Shown: one piece after another, positions 9,255-16,933 of the stretch | Layout of the letters: each line of letters starts with the position of its first letter | Numbering within the stretch: the stretch's first letter is position 1 | NCBI GenBank assembly: GCA_023423975.1 | Contig: JAFAEO010000026.1 | Location: 143,958 to 207,957, forward strand | Reading direction: 5' to 3' | From: Pseudomonadota bacterium | GTDB taxonomy: Bacteria > Pseudomonadota > Gammaproteobacteria > Burkholderiales > Burkholderiaceae_B | DNA: 64,000 nucleotides | Program-made: the position numbers and the translations under genes | Notes under the pieces: model-generated | Told to the model about the DNA's origin: nothing | Seen by the model: the letters and a program-made list of their open reading frames with translations, nothing else | Database searches by the model: none

Positions 9255-9284
9255 TGCATTCAACATATATATGACATTCGCAAT
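9253..9284. promoter_or_regulatory. 32-bp interrupted palindrome at efflux/AraC divergent promoter
   Basis: ATTGC-N6-CATAT (9253-9268) is followed directly by its inverse ATATG-N6-GCAAT (9269-9284). It overlaps the efflux gene start and lies about 60 bp upstream of the AraC start, a natural operator position for controlling both. Confidence 0.45.
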
Positions 9285-9346
9285 CGATAAGTGTAGCCGT
9301 GCTAGAATTATTGCAAGTGCCAATTTTCGTCGAGAAAGTGACAGTG

Positions 9347-10135
9347 ATGCATCCGCTTCCCAGAAGCATCAACGCAGAAGATTACCAGAACATAGCCCCT
9401 GCCGTGGCCGCCATGTCCAAGGAATTTGCGGCCGGTACGGGATCGGCGACGCATTCGCATCGGCGTGCGCAATTGCTTTTTGCATCGCGCGGCGTGATCC
9501 GAGTAAGCACCGATAGGGGATACTGGTTGCTGCCGCCGCTGCGCGCCCTGTGGGTGCCGCCCAATGTCCCGCACTGCACGATGGCGGTTTCCCACGTGGA
9601 TATGCGCACCCTGTACATTGATGCTGGCGCAGCCAGATCATTGTGGGCCGGCTGCCAGGTGATTGAAGTGAGCAACCTGCTGCGCGAGCTGATCCTGAGT
9701 CTGACCGCCGAACCCGTTGTCTATTCGCAAAATGAGCGAGGCGGGCGGATTGCAGCGCTGATTCTGTCGGAACTGCCGTCAGCCGAAACGGTGGCCACGC
9801 AGATCCCGTGGCCCCGGGATCGTCGGCTTATATCGATCTGTGCCGCCATCATGGACCAGCCCGGACTGAACCGTTCGTTGGGCGCGTGGGCCGATGCAGT
9901 GGGCGCCAGCGAGCGTACGCTGATCCGGCTGTTTCAGTCAGAGTTGGGAATGAATTATCGACAATGGCTGCAGCAGGTCAGGCTGGCCGATGCGGTATGC
10001 CGGCTCTCGATGGGCCAGTCTATCGGCACCATCTCACGGGAACTGGGCTATCGCAGTCCCAGTGCGTTTAGCGCGATGTTCCGCCGAGCACTGGGTATGC
10101 CACCCAATCTGTATTTGCATCCGGCCAGGATATGA
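9347..10135 (+). CDS. AraC family transcriptional regulator with N-terminal cupin
   Basis: A 262-residue regulator. Residues 25-110 look like an AraC-type cupin (HSHRRAQLLFASRGVIRVST, then WVPPNVPHCTMA). The C-terminus holds two helix-turn-helix units: LGAWADAVGASERTLIRLF and SIGTISRELGYRSPSAFSAM. This layout matches the NimR/YdeC type, whose members control an adjacent efflux gene. The ATG at 9347 with GAGAAAG upstream is preferred to the one at 9299. The gene is divergent from the Fsr-like pump, which is the probable target. Confidence 0.87.
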   Translation: MHPLPRSINAEDYQNIAPAVAAMSKEFAAGTGSATHSHRRAQLLFASRGVIRVSTDRGYWLLPPLRALWVPPNVPHCTMAVSHVDMRTLYIDAGAARSLWAGCQVIEVSNLLRELILSLTAEPVVYSQNERGGRIAALILSELPSAETVATQIPWPRDRRLISICAAIMDQPGLNRSLGAWADAVGASERTLIRLFQSELGMNYRQWLQQVRLADAVCRLSMGQSIGTISRELGYRSPSAFSAMFRRALGMPPNLYLHPARI

Positions 10136-10289
10136 AACGGGCCCGATGGCGGGGCAACCAGGGAACGTGCGCAACTTTAAGTTGTGAGCTTTGTCTCTCG
10201 GAAGGCCAACATCGTGAAGATCCGCATTGGCAATGCGCTCAAGATCCAGCGCGTCGATATCATGTCAGGCGCCATATCACATGCGTGAT

Positions 10290-10934
10290 TCAGGACGATG
10301 TCGGTTCGCGCCGCGCTTCCAGTTCATCCAGCGACTGCTCGCGCAAGGCCTGCGGGAAATTTGCCGTCATGGTCTCCAGGGCGCTGAAAATGCGCTCCCA
10401 GCCTTCGTCCGTGCGGATGGGAATGCCCAGGAACTGGCTTTCAGTCTTGGCCCGCAGCATTAAATAAAGCACCCCTGCAAGCATGATGCTCACCGACGCG
10501 GGCATATCTATTTCGGGGGTCAGACCATCGACCCGATCAATGAATGCGCGGGCGGCCTTCTCGCGCCGCTGGGCCAGCTTGGCCGTGACCTCGTTCAGTT
10601 CCACCAGTTCCCAGCGGCGCACTTCGCGCAGCGTGTCGTTGCCGGCCAGCGCATCAACCTGGGCGCGCAGCATGGACAGAACCAGTTGCTGGGGCGTTAG
10701 CTGGCTTGATTCGTCGTTGCCCAGCATTCCGCGATGGCCGGTCCAGAAATCCTGCTCCTGCATCCAGGCCAGCAGCAGGCCGTCCAGGCCGTTAAAGTAA
10801 CGATAAATCAGTTCTTTGCTCACGCCAGCGCGACGGGCAACGGCGTTGATGCCAATGCCTCCCATTCCGGCTTCGCGGATTTGGTCTTCCAGGGCCTGGA
10901 GAATCTGCTGTTCTGTTTGCTGACGACGGGACAT
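10290..10934 (-). CDS. TetR/AcrR family transcriptional regulator
   Basis: A 214-residue protein. Residues 1-50 form the TetR DNA-binding domain: MSRRQQTEQQILQALEDQIR, then IGINAVARRAGVSKELIYRYF. The C-terminal all-helical ligand domain is unlike any subgroup I can name. The ATG at 10934 gives the standard TetR N-terminus; upstream codons are open but not conserved-looking. It is divergent, 237 bp away, from the HglS-type gene. Confidence 0.88.
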   Translation of the reverse strand: MSRRQQTEQQILQALEDQIREAGMGGIGINAVARRAGVSKELIYRYFNGLDGLLLAWMQEQDFWTGHRGMLGNDESSQLTPQQLVLSMLRAQVDALAGNDTLREVRRWELVELNEVTAKLAQRREKAARAFIDRVDGLTPEIDMPASVSIMLAGVLYLMLRAKTESQFLGIPIRTDEGWERIFSALETMTANFPQALREQSLDELEARREPTSS

Positions 10935-11056
10935 AGGAATCCGGGAGTGTATGAAAACTGCATCAGTGATGCCAATAACCCATTCTACAAGAGAAAAACA
11001 GTACCGGCGCACGGTTTGATTCGGCTATACTAAAAAGTGACTCAATGGTCACATTT

Positions 11057-11141
11057 GGCTGCCTGCTGCTTTGCAAAGCCGGCAGCCTGAATGCGTCCAT
11101 CGGCCGGCAGGGCTCTTGTTGCTCTGCCGGTCTTTATTTTT
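11057..11141 (+). ncRNA. two-hairpin leader or small RNA with U-tract before hglS-type gene
   Basis: Hairpin A pairs GGCTGCC (11057-11063) with GGCAGCC (11081-11087), with a GCTT/AAGC stem inside. Hairpin B pairs CCGGCAG (11104-11110) with CTGCCGG (11124-11130) and is followed at once by TCTTTATTTTT. GCCGGCAG occurs in both hairpins (11078-11085 and 11103-11110), so the last arm could pair with either copy. A TATACT box lies at 11026. Hairpin B resembles an intrinsic terminator 30 bp upstream of a coding sequence, so this is either a leader attenuator or a short RNA. Confidence 0.5.
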
Positions 11142-11171
11142 GCTAACTGAACTACAAAGAGTATCCTCGTT

Positions 11172-12548
11172 ATGGAAAACAATCATTTCGTCTCGACTGA
11201 CGAAATCCGTACCCGGTTTTCAACTGCCATGTCCAATATGTACGGACAGGAAGTGCCGCTTTATCGCGATCTTCTTGAGCTGGTTGCCGATGTTAATGCG
11301 CAGACGCTGCAGCAAAATCCGCAATTGCAAGCGCAATTGAATGAATCCGGCGAGATCCAGCGCCTGAATCTGGAGCGTCATGGTGCCATTCGTCTTGGCA
11401 CGGCTGCCGAGCTGTCCGGCATCCGGCGCGTGTTCGCGGTGATGGGGCTGCAGCCGGTGGGTTATTATGATTTGTCAGTGGCCGGGGTGCCGGTACACGC
11501 CACGGCGTTCCGGCCGGTGGATGATGCGTCGCTGGCTGCCAATCCGTTCCGGGTGTTCACCTCTCTGTTACGGCTCGAACTCATTGATGACGAAGCGTTG
11601 CGCAGCAAGGCCGCCGAAATTCTGGAGCAGCGCTCTATATTCAGCGCGCGCGTTCTTGAGCTGGCTGAAAAATTTGAAACCGAGGGCGGTCTGAGCAGCG
11701 AAGATGCTGATGAGTTCGTGAGGCAGGCCACGGATATTTTCCGCTGGCACAACGAAGCGACGGTAAGTATTGAAACGTACAACCAGTTGCTAGACGCCCA
11801 CCGGCTGATTGCAGATGTTGTTTGCTTTAAAGGCCCACACATCAACCATCTGACGCCCCGCACGCTGGATATCGACGCGGCCCAAAAGGAAATGCTCAAT
11901 CGCAATATTCCTGCCAAGGAATCGATTGAAGGTCCGCCAACCCGGCGCCATCCGATCTTGTTGCGCCAGACCAGTTTCAAGGCGCTGGAAGAAAACGTGA
12001 CGTTCGACTCCGGCACAGAAAAAGTGATCGGCGCTCATACTGCGCGCTTCGGTGAAATAGAACAACGCGGCCTGGCCCTGACGCCCAAGGGACGCGCCCT
12101 GTATGATCAGTTGCTGCTGCGCGCCCGCGAATCAAATGAGCAGGCGAGCGATAGCTATGCAGAGCGCCTGGCGCTTGCGTTTGCTGAGTTTCCGGACGAC
12201 CTGGCGACGATCCGTAAAAGCGGCCTGGGTTATTTTCGTTATAGCCTGACGCAACAGGGGCGCGCAGCCAATGTCGAACAGACCGCCAATGCGCAGGATA
12301 TTGATGCCTTGATCGACGCCGGCCTGGTGCACGCCGAGCCGATTATTTACGAAGACTTTCTGCCCGTCAGTGCCGCCGGTATTTTCCAGTCGAATCTGGG
12401 GGGCGACGATCAGAAAAGCTATCAGGTCAGTGCCGCCCGGTCCGCCTTTGAAGAGGCGCTGGGTGCCAAAGTCAACGACGAGTTTGCGTTGTACGAGGCA
12501 GCACAGCAACGCTCGCTTGACCAGCTCGCCCTGCAACTGAAAAAGTAA
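11172..12548 (+). CDS. hglS: 2-oxoadipate dioxygenase/decarboxylase (HglS/YdcJ, DUF1338)
   Basis: A 458-residue cytosolic protein of the DUF1338/YdcJ family. HglS members are Fe(II) enzymes that convert 2-oxoadipate to D-2-hydroxyglutarate in D-lysine/pipecolate breakdown. Matching features are LERHGAIRLGT near residue 74, ADVVCFKGPHINHLTPRTLD near 217-236 and TARFGEIEQRG near 297, which hold the His/His/Glu metal set and substrate arginines. Length agrees with the family. No other lysine-catabolic gene is in the window, so the pathway role rests on family knowledge. The ribosome site is weak. The divergent TetR gene and the two-hairpin leader suggest regulated expression. Confidence 0.85.
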   Translation: MENNHFVSTDEIRTRFSTAMSNMYGQEVPLYRDLLELVADVNAQTLQQNPQLQAQLNESGEIQRLNLERHGAIRLGTAAELSGIRRVFAVMGLQPVGYYDLSVAGVPVHATAFRPVDDASLAANPFRVFTSLLRLELIDDEALRSKAAEILEQRSIFSARVLELAEKFETEGGLSSEDADEFVRQATDIFRWHNEATVSIETYNQLLDAHRLIADVVCFKGPHINHLTPRTLDIDAAQKEMLNRNIPAKESIEGPPTRRHPILLRQTSFKALEENVTFDSGTEKVIGAHTARFGEIEQRGLALTPKGRALYDQLLLRARESNEQASDSYAERLALAFAEFPDDLATIRKSGLGYFRYSLTQQGRAANVEQTANAQDIDALIDAGLVHAEPIIYEDFLPVSAAGIFQSNLGGDDQKSYQVSAARSAFEEALGAKVNDEFALYEAAQQRSLDQLALQLKK

Positions 12549-12796
12549 GACTGGCAGGCCGGCTACGCTATCGTGGTCGGCTTTGCTCCAGCGCAGGGTT
12601 ATTGGGCCCTTAACCTTGTCTGCATCGTGGCTGCAACGAGCTCGCAGCATATCTGCCGGGCGCTGCAGGCCGCGCCAACGACGTTGCCCGGACACACCGG
12701 ATCGTACTTGTTGTCAGTGTCTGGCAGAGTACTTTGCCGGGTGTTTTAAGTGTTGCTTGCGGCCGATGATTGGCTGTGCACTGTATAAAAGCAATG

Positions 12797-12815
12797 AATA
12801 AGAATACATCTTATT
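12797..12815. promoter_or_regulatory. Fur box candidate
   Basis: AATAAGA (12797-12803) and TCTTATT (12809-12815) are perfect inverted arms around ATACA, giving a 19-bp AT-rich palindrome of Fur-box size. A TACAAT -10-like box follows at 12827. Its place before a siderophore importer fits iron repression. Confidence 0.55.
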
Positions 12816-12857
12816 ACCAGTTATGCTACAATTTTCTGTTGTCAAATCAATCATTTT

Positions 12858-13046
12858 GTTACCCTCGCGACACCCAGTCCCGGCCCTCTGATGCGCGTGT
12901 ATTGCACGCGTACCTCTTGTGTACCCATGCTATTGCATATGTATTTATCGTATTCAGGGGGCGCTGTCCAGGTACAAGCAGCACGATACCTGGCGTGGCG
13001 TTTTGCCTGCGGCAGATCTGTGCCGCAACGCGTTCGCGAGGGTAAC
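12858..13046 (+). ncRNA. structured leader element closed by 13-bp inverted repeat
   Basis: GTTACCCTCGCGA (12858-12870) is perfectly complementary to TCGCGAGGGTAAC (13034-13046). Inside are at least three further stems: CGCGTG/CACGCG (12894-12899, 12905-12910), CCAGGTA/TACCTGG (12968-12974, 12987-12993) and TGCGGCA/TGCCGCA (13008-13014, 13021-13027). Together they would fold as a multibranched RNA between the Fur box and the start codon of the siderophore-binding protein (13082). I do not recognise a riboswitch class; in particular no cobalamin box is visible. A small DNA repeat with terminal inverted repeats is the alternative. Confidence 0.5.
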
Positions 13047-13081
13047 CGTTGCAGTTTGAATCAGAAGCGGAGTCATTTTTC

Positions 13082-14014
13082 ATGTCATTTTGGAAGTCTC
13101 AAGTTCGTCGCGGATTGACCGGCATTTTGGCGGTGGCCGCCAGCGTCGTGCTGCCATTGCAAGCCGTTGCCCTGACTGTTGATCATGCAAGCGGGAAAAC
13201 CACCATCGAAGGCGAGCCAAAGAAAACGGTTGTCTTTGACCTGGCCTCGCTTGACACCATGCATGCGCTAGGCGTACAGGCTTCTGCTGTGCCCGAGGCC
13301 AAATACATAAATCAACTGGCTGCCTACGCGGAAAAGTCGGTTCCAAAGGTGGGCTCACTGTTTGAGCCCAGCTACGAAGCAGTCAATGCGCTGTCGCCAG
13401 ACCTGATTATTGTCGGCGGCCGTTCGGCCCCCAAGTATGCGGACCTGAGCAAACTGGCGCCCACCATTGACCTGACCGTCAATACCAAAGACCTGCTGGG
13501 CAGCGTCAAACGCAACACGCTTACGCTGGCTGACATTTTCAACAAGCAGGACAAAGCCAGGGAACAACTGGCCAGGCTGGATCAATCCATTGCGGCGCTC
13601 AAGCAAAAAGCCGGTAATGCCGGTTCCGGGCTGATTATTCTGACCACCGGCGGCAAGGTCAGCGCGTATGGTCCGGGTTCCCGCTTCGGTATTCTTCATG
13701 ACACTTTCGGTATTCCCGCTGCGGCGCCCGACCTGTCCACGTCAAACCACGGGCAGGCGGTGTCGTTTGAGTTTATTTATAAAACCGATCCACAGTGGCT
13801 GTTTGTAATTGACCGGGATGGCGCCATCGGTCGCGAGGGTGTTGCCGCCGCCAAGTTGCTGGATAACGAGCTGATCCATAAAACCACTGCATGGAAAAAG
13901 CAGCAGATTGTCTATTTGAATGCCATGGACTGGTATTTGCTTGGTAGCGCCGGGCTGACCGCCATGCAGCAGAACGTGGACCAGTTGTCCAAAGCGCTGG
14001 ACGGCAAGCAGTAA
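13082..14014 (+). CDS. iron-siderophore ABC transporter substrate-binding protein (CeuE/FatB/YclQ type)
   Basis: A 310-residue exported protein: signal peptide residues 1-27 or so (MSFWKSQVRRGLTGILAVAA, ending near VAL), then a class III helical-backbone binding fold. KKTVVFDLASLDTMHALGV, SLFEPSYEAVNALSPDLIIVGGR and QWLFVIDRDGAIG match catecholate/petrobactin-binding proteins. No lipobox cysteine is seen, so it is probably free in the periplasm. The ATG at 13082 with GGAG upstream is chosen over 13049, whose extra residues are not signal-like. It is the first gene of a four-gene importer under a Fur-like box. Confidence 0.88.
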   Translation: MSFWKSQVRRGLTGILAVAASVVLPLQAVALTVDHASGKTTIEGEPKKTVVFDLASLDTMHALGVQASAVPEAKYINQLAAYAEKSVPKVGSLFEPSYEAVNALSPDLIIVGGRSAPKYADLSKLAPTIDLTVNTKDLLGSVKRNTLTLADIFNKQDKAREQLARLDQSIAALKQKAGNAGSGLIILTTGGKVSAYGPGSRFGILHDTFGIPAAAPDLSTSNHGQAVSFEFIYKTDPQWLFVIDRDGAIGREGVAAAKLLDNELIHKTTAWKKQQIVYLNAMDWYLLGSAGLTAMQQNVDQLSKALDGKQ

Positions 14015-14078
14015 TCATGGGGTGCTCGCCAGTCCGGGACCCGGCGTCCGTAACAATTGACGCCATTGCGGGTCTTTC

Positions 14079-15080
14079 ATGAGCGGATATCCCGAAGGGC
14101 ACAGAAGCAATAAACAGGTCAGCCCGCTCCTCGTCGGTGTGCTGTTATTGCTTTTGTGCTTTTTGTTTCTGGTCAGTCTGTTTCTGGGTGCGGGCGATAT
14201 GTCGCTGGCCGCGTTATTGCGCTTCGATAGCGAAGCCTGGCAATTGCTGTTGATCAGTCGTCTGCCGCGCGCCCTTGCATTGGTGCTGGCAGGCACCTCG
14301 TTGGCCGTTGCGGGGCTGATCATGCAAATGCTGGTGCGCAACCGCTTCGTTGAACCCTCCACGGCAGGGACCGTTGAATCGGCCACCATGGGAATACTGG
14401 CGGTCACTTTATTGGCGCCGGGTATCCCTGTGCTTGGGAAAATGCTGGTTGCCGCCTTGTTTGCGCTGGTCGGCACGGCGCTGTTTCTGCTGATCCTGCG
14501 CCGTATTCCCTTGCGTTCTGCCTTTCTGGTTCCGGTGGTGGGCCTGGTCCTTGGGGGCGTCATACAGGCGGTTACCACCTTCTTTGCCTACCAGTACGAT
14601 TTGCTTCAGGCTTTGCATACATGGACTATGGGCGATTTTTCCGGTGTCCTGCGGGGACGCTACGAACTGTTATGGGTGGCGTTTGCCCTTTCCTGCGCGG
14701 CCTATTTCGCAGCAGACCGCTTCACCGTGCTGGGCATGGGCGAGCAATTTACCACGAACCTGGGCCTCAATCACAAACGTCTTATGCTGATTGGCATGGT
14801 GCTGGTATCGGCCATCAGTGCCGTGGTCGTAGTTACCGCGGGCAGCGTGCCATTCCTGGGGCTGCTGGTGCCCAATGTGGTCAGCCTGATCTTTGGCGAC
14901 AATATGCGTCGCTCTCTGCCCTGGGTGGCTTTTCTTGGGGCGCTGTTTGTGCTGGCCTGCGATATTGTCGGTCGCCTGATCATTTATCCGCATGAAATTC
15001 CTATCGGTACGGTGGTGGGCGTGGTCGGCAGCGGCCTGTTCCTGTATTTACTTCTGAACAGGCGGTCTCGTTTTGGCTAA
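14079..15080 (+). CDS. iron-siderophore ABC transporter permease, first subunit (FecCD family)
   Basis: A 333-residue inner-membrane protein of the FecCD/BtuC family with about nine to ten hydrophobic segments. LLISRLPRALALVLAGTSLA and GLIMQMLVRNRFVEPSTAG are the conserved N-terminal motif (R.PR...A...G..L...G...Q...RN.L..P...G). VPFLGLLVPNVVSLIFGDN is the cytoplasmic ATPase-contact region. It lies 64 bp after the binding protein and its 3' end overlaps the second permease gene by 8 bp. Confidence 0.92.
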   Translation: MSGYPEGHRSNKQVSPLLVGVLLLLLCFLFLVSLFLGAGDMSLAALLRFDSEAWQLLLISRLPRALALVLAGTSLAVAGLIMQMLVRNRFVEPSTAGTVESATMGILAVTLLAPGIPVLGKMLVAALFALVGTALFLLILRRIPLRSAFLVPVVGLVLGGVIQAVTTFFAYQYDLLQALHTWTMGDFSGVLRGRYELLWVAFALSCAAYFAADRFTVLGMGEQFTTNLGLNHKRLMLIGMVLVSAISAVVVVTAGSVPFLGLLVPNVVSLIFGDNMRRSLPWVAFLGALFVLACDIVGRLIIYPHEIPIGTVVGVVGSGLFLYLLLNRRSRFG

Positions 15081-16029
15081 GTTTTCACCTGCCTTAAGGC
15101 TTTATCTGCTGGTTTTTTTTGCGCTGGCCTCGGTAACTGCGTTCATGACATGGGGCGCTAACGGGCACTGGGACTTCGTGCTGTCTTTCCGCGCCAGCAA
15201 ACTGGCCGCCATGCTGCTGGTGGCCTATGCCGTTGCCGTCTCGTCTGTACTATTTCAAACCATCACGCATAACCGTATCCTGACGCCATCGATCATGGGA
15301 TTTGATGCGCTTTATACCCTGATCCAGGCGGTGGTGATTTTCTGGTTCGGCATGACTGCGGGTGGTCAGTTGGGCATGACAGGCAAGTTTGTGCTGGAAG
15401 TGGGTGTTATGACCGTTTTCGCGTGCTTGCTGTTCCAATGGATTTTCTCTGGTGCGGCACATAGTTTGCATCTGCTGTTACTGGTCGGAATTGTGTTCGG
15501 GCTGCTGTTTCGCAGCTTGTCGGGCCTGATGGTCAGAATGATCGATCCCAACGAGTTTCTGTTTCTGCAGGACAAAATGTTTGCCAGCTTCAATGCCATT
15601 CGCACCAACCTGCTGGTGGCCTCGGCGGTGATGGTAGGGGCCGTGTCGCTGATCGGCTGGCGGTTGCGCCGGGCCTATGATGTGCTGTCGCTTGGTCGGG
15701 AGGTAGCAATCAATCTGGGAATACACTATCGCAAGACACTGTGGCTCACCCTTGTGCTGATTGCCGTGATGGTGTCGGTCTCAACGGCGTTAGTAGGGCC
15801 GGTGACGTTTTTTGGATTGCTGGTGAGCAATCTCGCATACATGATCATGCAGACCGATAAACATAAATATACGGTGCCGGCTGCCGTACTGCTTGGTATT
15901 GTCGCGCTGGTCGGTGGGCAGACCGTGCTGGAGCATGGCTTGTCTTTGAACACCACGGTCAGCGTCGTGATTGAGTTTGCCGGCGGGCTGATGTTTATCG
16001 CGCTGATTGTGCGCAAGGGACAACGATGA
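15073..16029 (+). CDS. iron-siderophore ABC transporter permease, second subunit (FecCD family)
   Basis: A 318-residue FecCD-family permease (family signature SVLFQTITHNRILTPSIMGF, ATPase contact VGPVTFFGLLVSNLAYMIM). The start is a TTG at 15073 overlapping the previous gene by 8 bp. No ATG is available before the first membrane segment, so TTG with translational coupling is the best choice. It pairs with the first permease to form the heterodimeric channel, as in CeuBC, FatCD and YclNO. Confidence 0.9.
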   Translation: MAKFSPALRLYLLVFFALASVTAFMTWGANGHWDFVLSFRASKLAAMLLVAYAVAVSSVLFQTITHNRILTPSIMGFDALYTLIQAVVIFWFGMTAGGQLGMTGKFVLEVGVMTVFACLLFQWIFSGAAHSLHLLLLVGIVFGLLFRSLSGLMVRMIDPNEFLFLQDKMFASFNAIRTNLLVASAVMVGAVSLIGWRLRRAYDVLSLGREVAINLGIHYRKTLWLTLVLIAVMVSVSTALVGPVTFFGLLVSNLAYMIMQTDKHKYTVPAAVLLGIVALVGGQTVLEHGLSLNTTVSVVIEFAGGLMFIALIVRKGQR

Positions 16030-16784
16030 TAAAAGTCAATGGTGTCAGCAAGGACTACGCCAATTTACGCGTGGTGGATGATGTTTCAGTGCACATTCCC
16101 CGGGGTGGGGTCACGTCCATTGTCGGCCCCAACGGTGCCGGCAAATCCACATTGCTGGGCATGATCAGCCGCCTGCTGCCCATGTCTGCCGGATCGGTTG
16201 AGGTTGGCGGGCTGGATATCGCTCGCACCGATACGGCCGAACTGGCCCGGCATTTGTCCATTTTACGCCAGGATAATCATCTTCCTCTGCGCCTGACGGT
16301 TCAGGATGTGGTGGCGTTTGGCAGGTATCCGCATACGCGTGGTCGCCTCACGGTGCAGGACCGCAGTCATGTCGAGCGCGCCATTGCCTATCTGAATCTC
16401 AATGGGCTGGAGCAGCGCTTCCTGGATGAGCTCTCGGGCGGACAGCGCCAGCGTGCCTTTATTGCAATGGTTCTATGTCAGGATACGGAATATGTCCTGC
16501 TGGACGAGCCGCTGAACAGCCTGGACATGAAAAATGCCGTTGATATCATGAAAGTGATGCGGCGCGCTGCCGATCAGTTGCACAAGACAGTGGTGATGGT
16601 GTTGCATGATATCAACTTTGCATCCTGCTATTCGGATCTGATCATCGGGATGCGCAACGGCAGGGTCTTGCACCAGGGCCCGCCACAGACGTTCATCCAG
16701 CCGCCGGTGCTCAAGGAGCTATACGGACTGGATGTGGTCGTGCATGAATGGCAGAATAATCGGATTTGCGTTCATTACACCTGA
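16026..16784 (+). CDS. iron-siderophore ABC transporter ATP-binding protein
   Basis: A 252-residue ATPase: Walker A GPNGAGKST (about 34-42), signature LSGGQRQR (about 136-143), Walker B VLLDEPLNSLD, and H-loop in VMVLHDINFAS. It resembles FecE/CeuD/YclP. Its ATG overlaps the permease stop by 4 bp, so the three downstream genes are translationally coupled. The last gene of the importer; no terminator with a clear T-tract follows on this strand. Confidence 0.93.
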   Translation: MIKVNGVSKDYANLRVVDDVSVHIPRGGVTSIVGPNGAGKSTLLGMISRLLPMSAGSVEVGGLDIARTDTAELARHLSILRQDNHLPLRLTVQDVVAFGRYPHTRGRLTVQDRSHVERAIAYLNLNGLEQRFLDELSGGQRQRAFIAMVLCQDTEYVLLDEPLNSLDMKNAVDIMKVMRRAADQLHKTVVMVLHDINFASCYSDLIIGMRNGRVLHQGPPQTFIQPPVLKELYGLDVVVHEWQNNRICVHYT

Positions 16785-16883
16785 CATAGAGGCATACTGA
16801 AAAAAGCGTTCACCAGCGCGGTGTGCAGGGCCCTTGCGGCACCCTGTCTACATAGCCCCCATAGTAGATATGGTGGGTATGGT

Positions 16884-16914
16884 AAAAGAAAGTCGCGACC
16901 TCTTTAATCGCGAC
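16884..16914 (-). terminator. intrinsic terminator of the MscS gene
   Basis: Read on the reverse strand, GTCGCGA (16914-16908) pairs with TCGCGAC (16898-16892) and is followed by TTTCTTTT. It lies just after the MscS stop at 16934. Confidence 0.65.
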
Positions 16915-16933
16915 CTTGTCAGTTGTGGCCTTG

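Larger units (their letters stand above)
12549..13081. other. 533-bp regulatory gap before siderophore operon
   Basis: There is no convincing gene. The first 230 bp hold nothing I recognise. From 12797 the gap contains a Fur-like palindrome, a -10-like box and the 189-bp inverted-repeat-bounded element. The ribosome site GGAG at 13066-13069 belongs to the gene at 13082. Confidence 0.6.

Noticed and set aside
12858..13046. Cobalamin riboswitch or another known class for the leader element
   Set aside because: No conserved cobalamin box or other signature of a known riboswitch is visible, and the downstream genes are for siderophore uptake.
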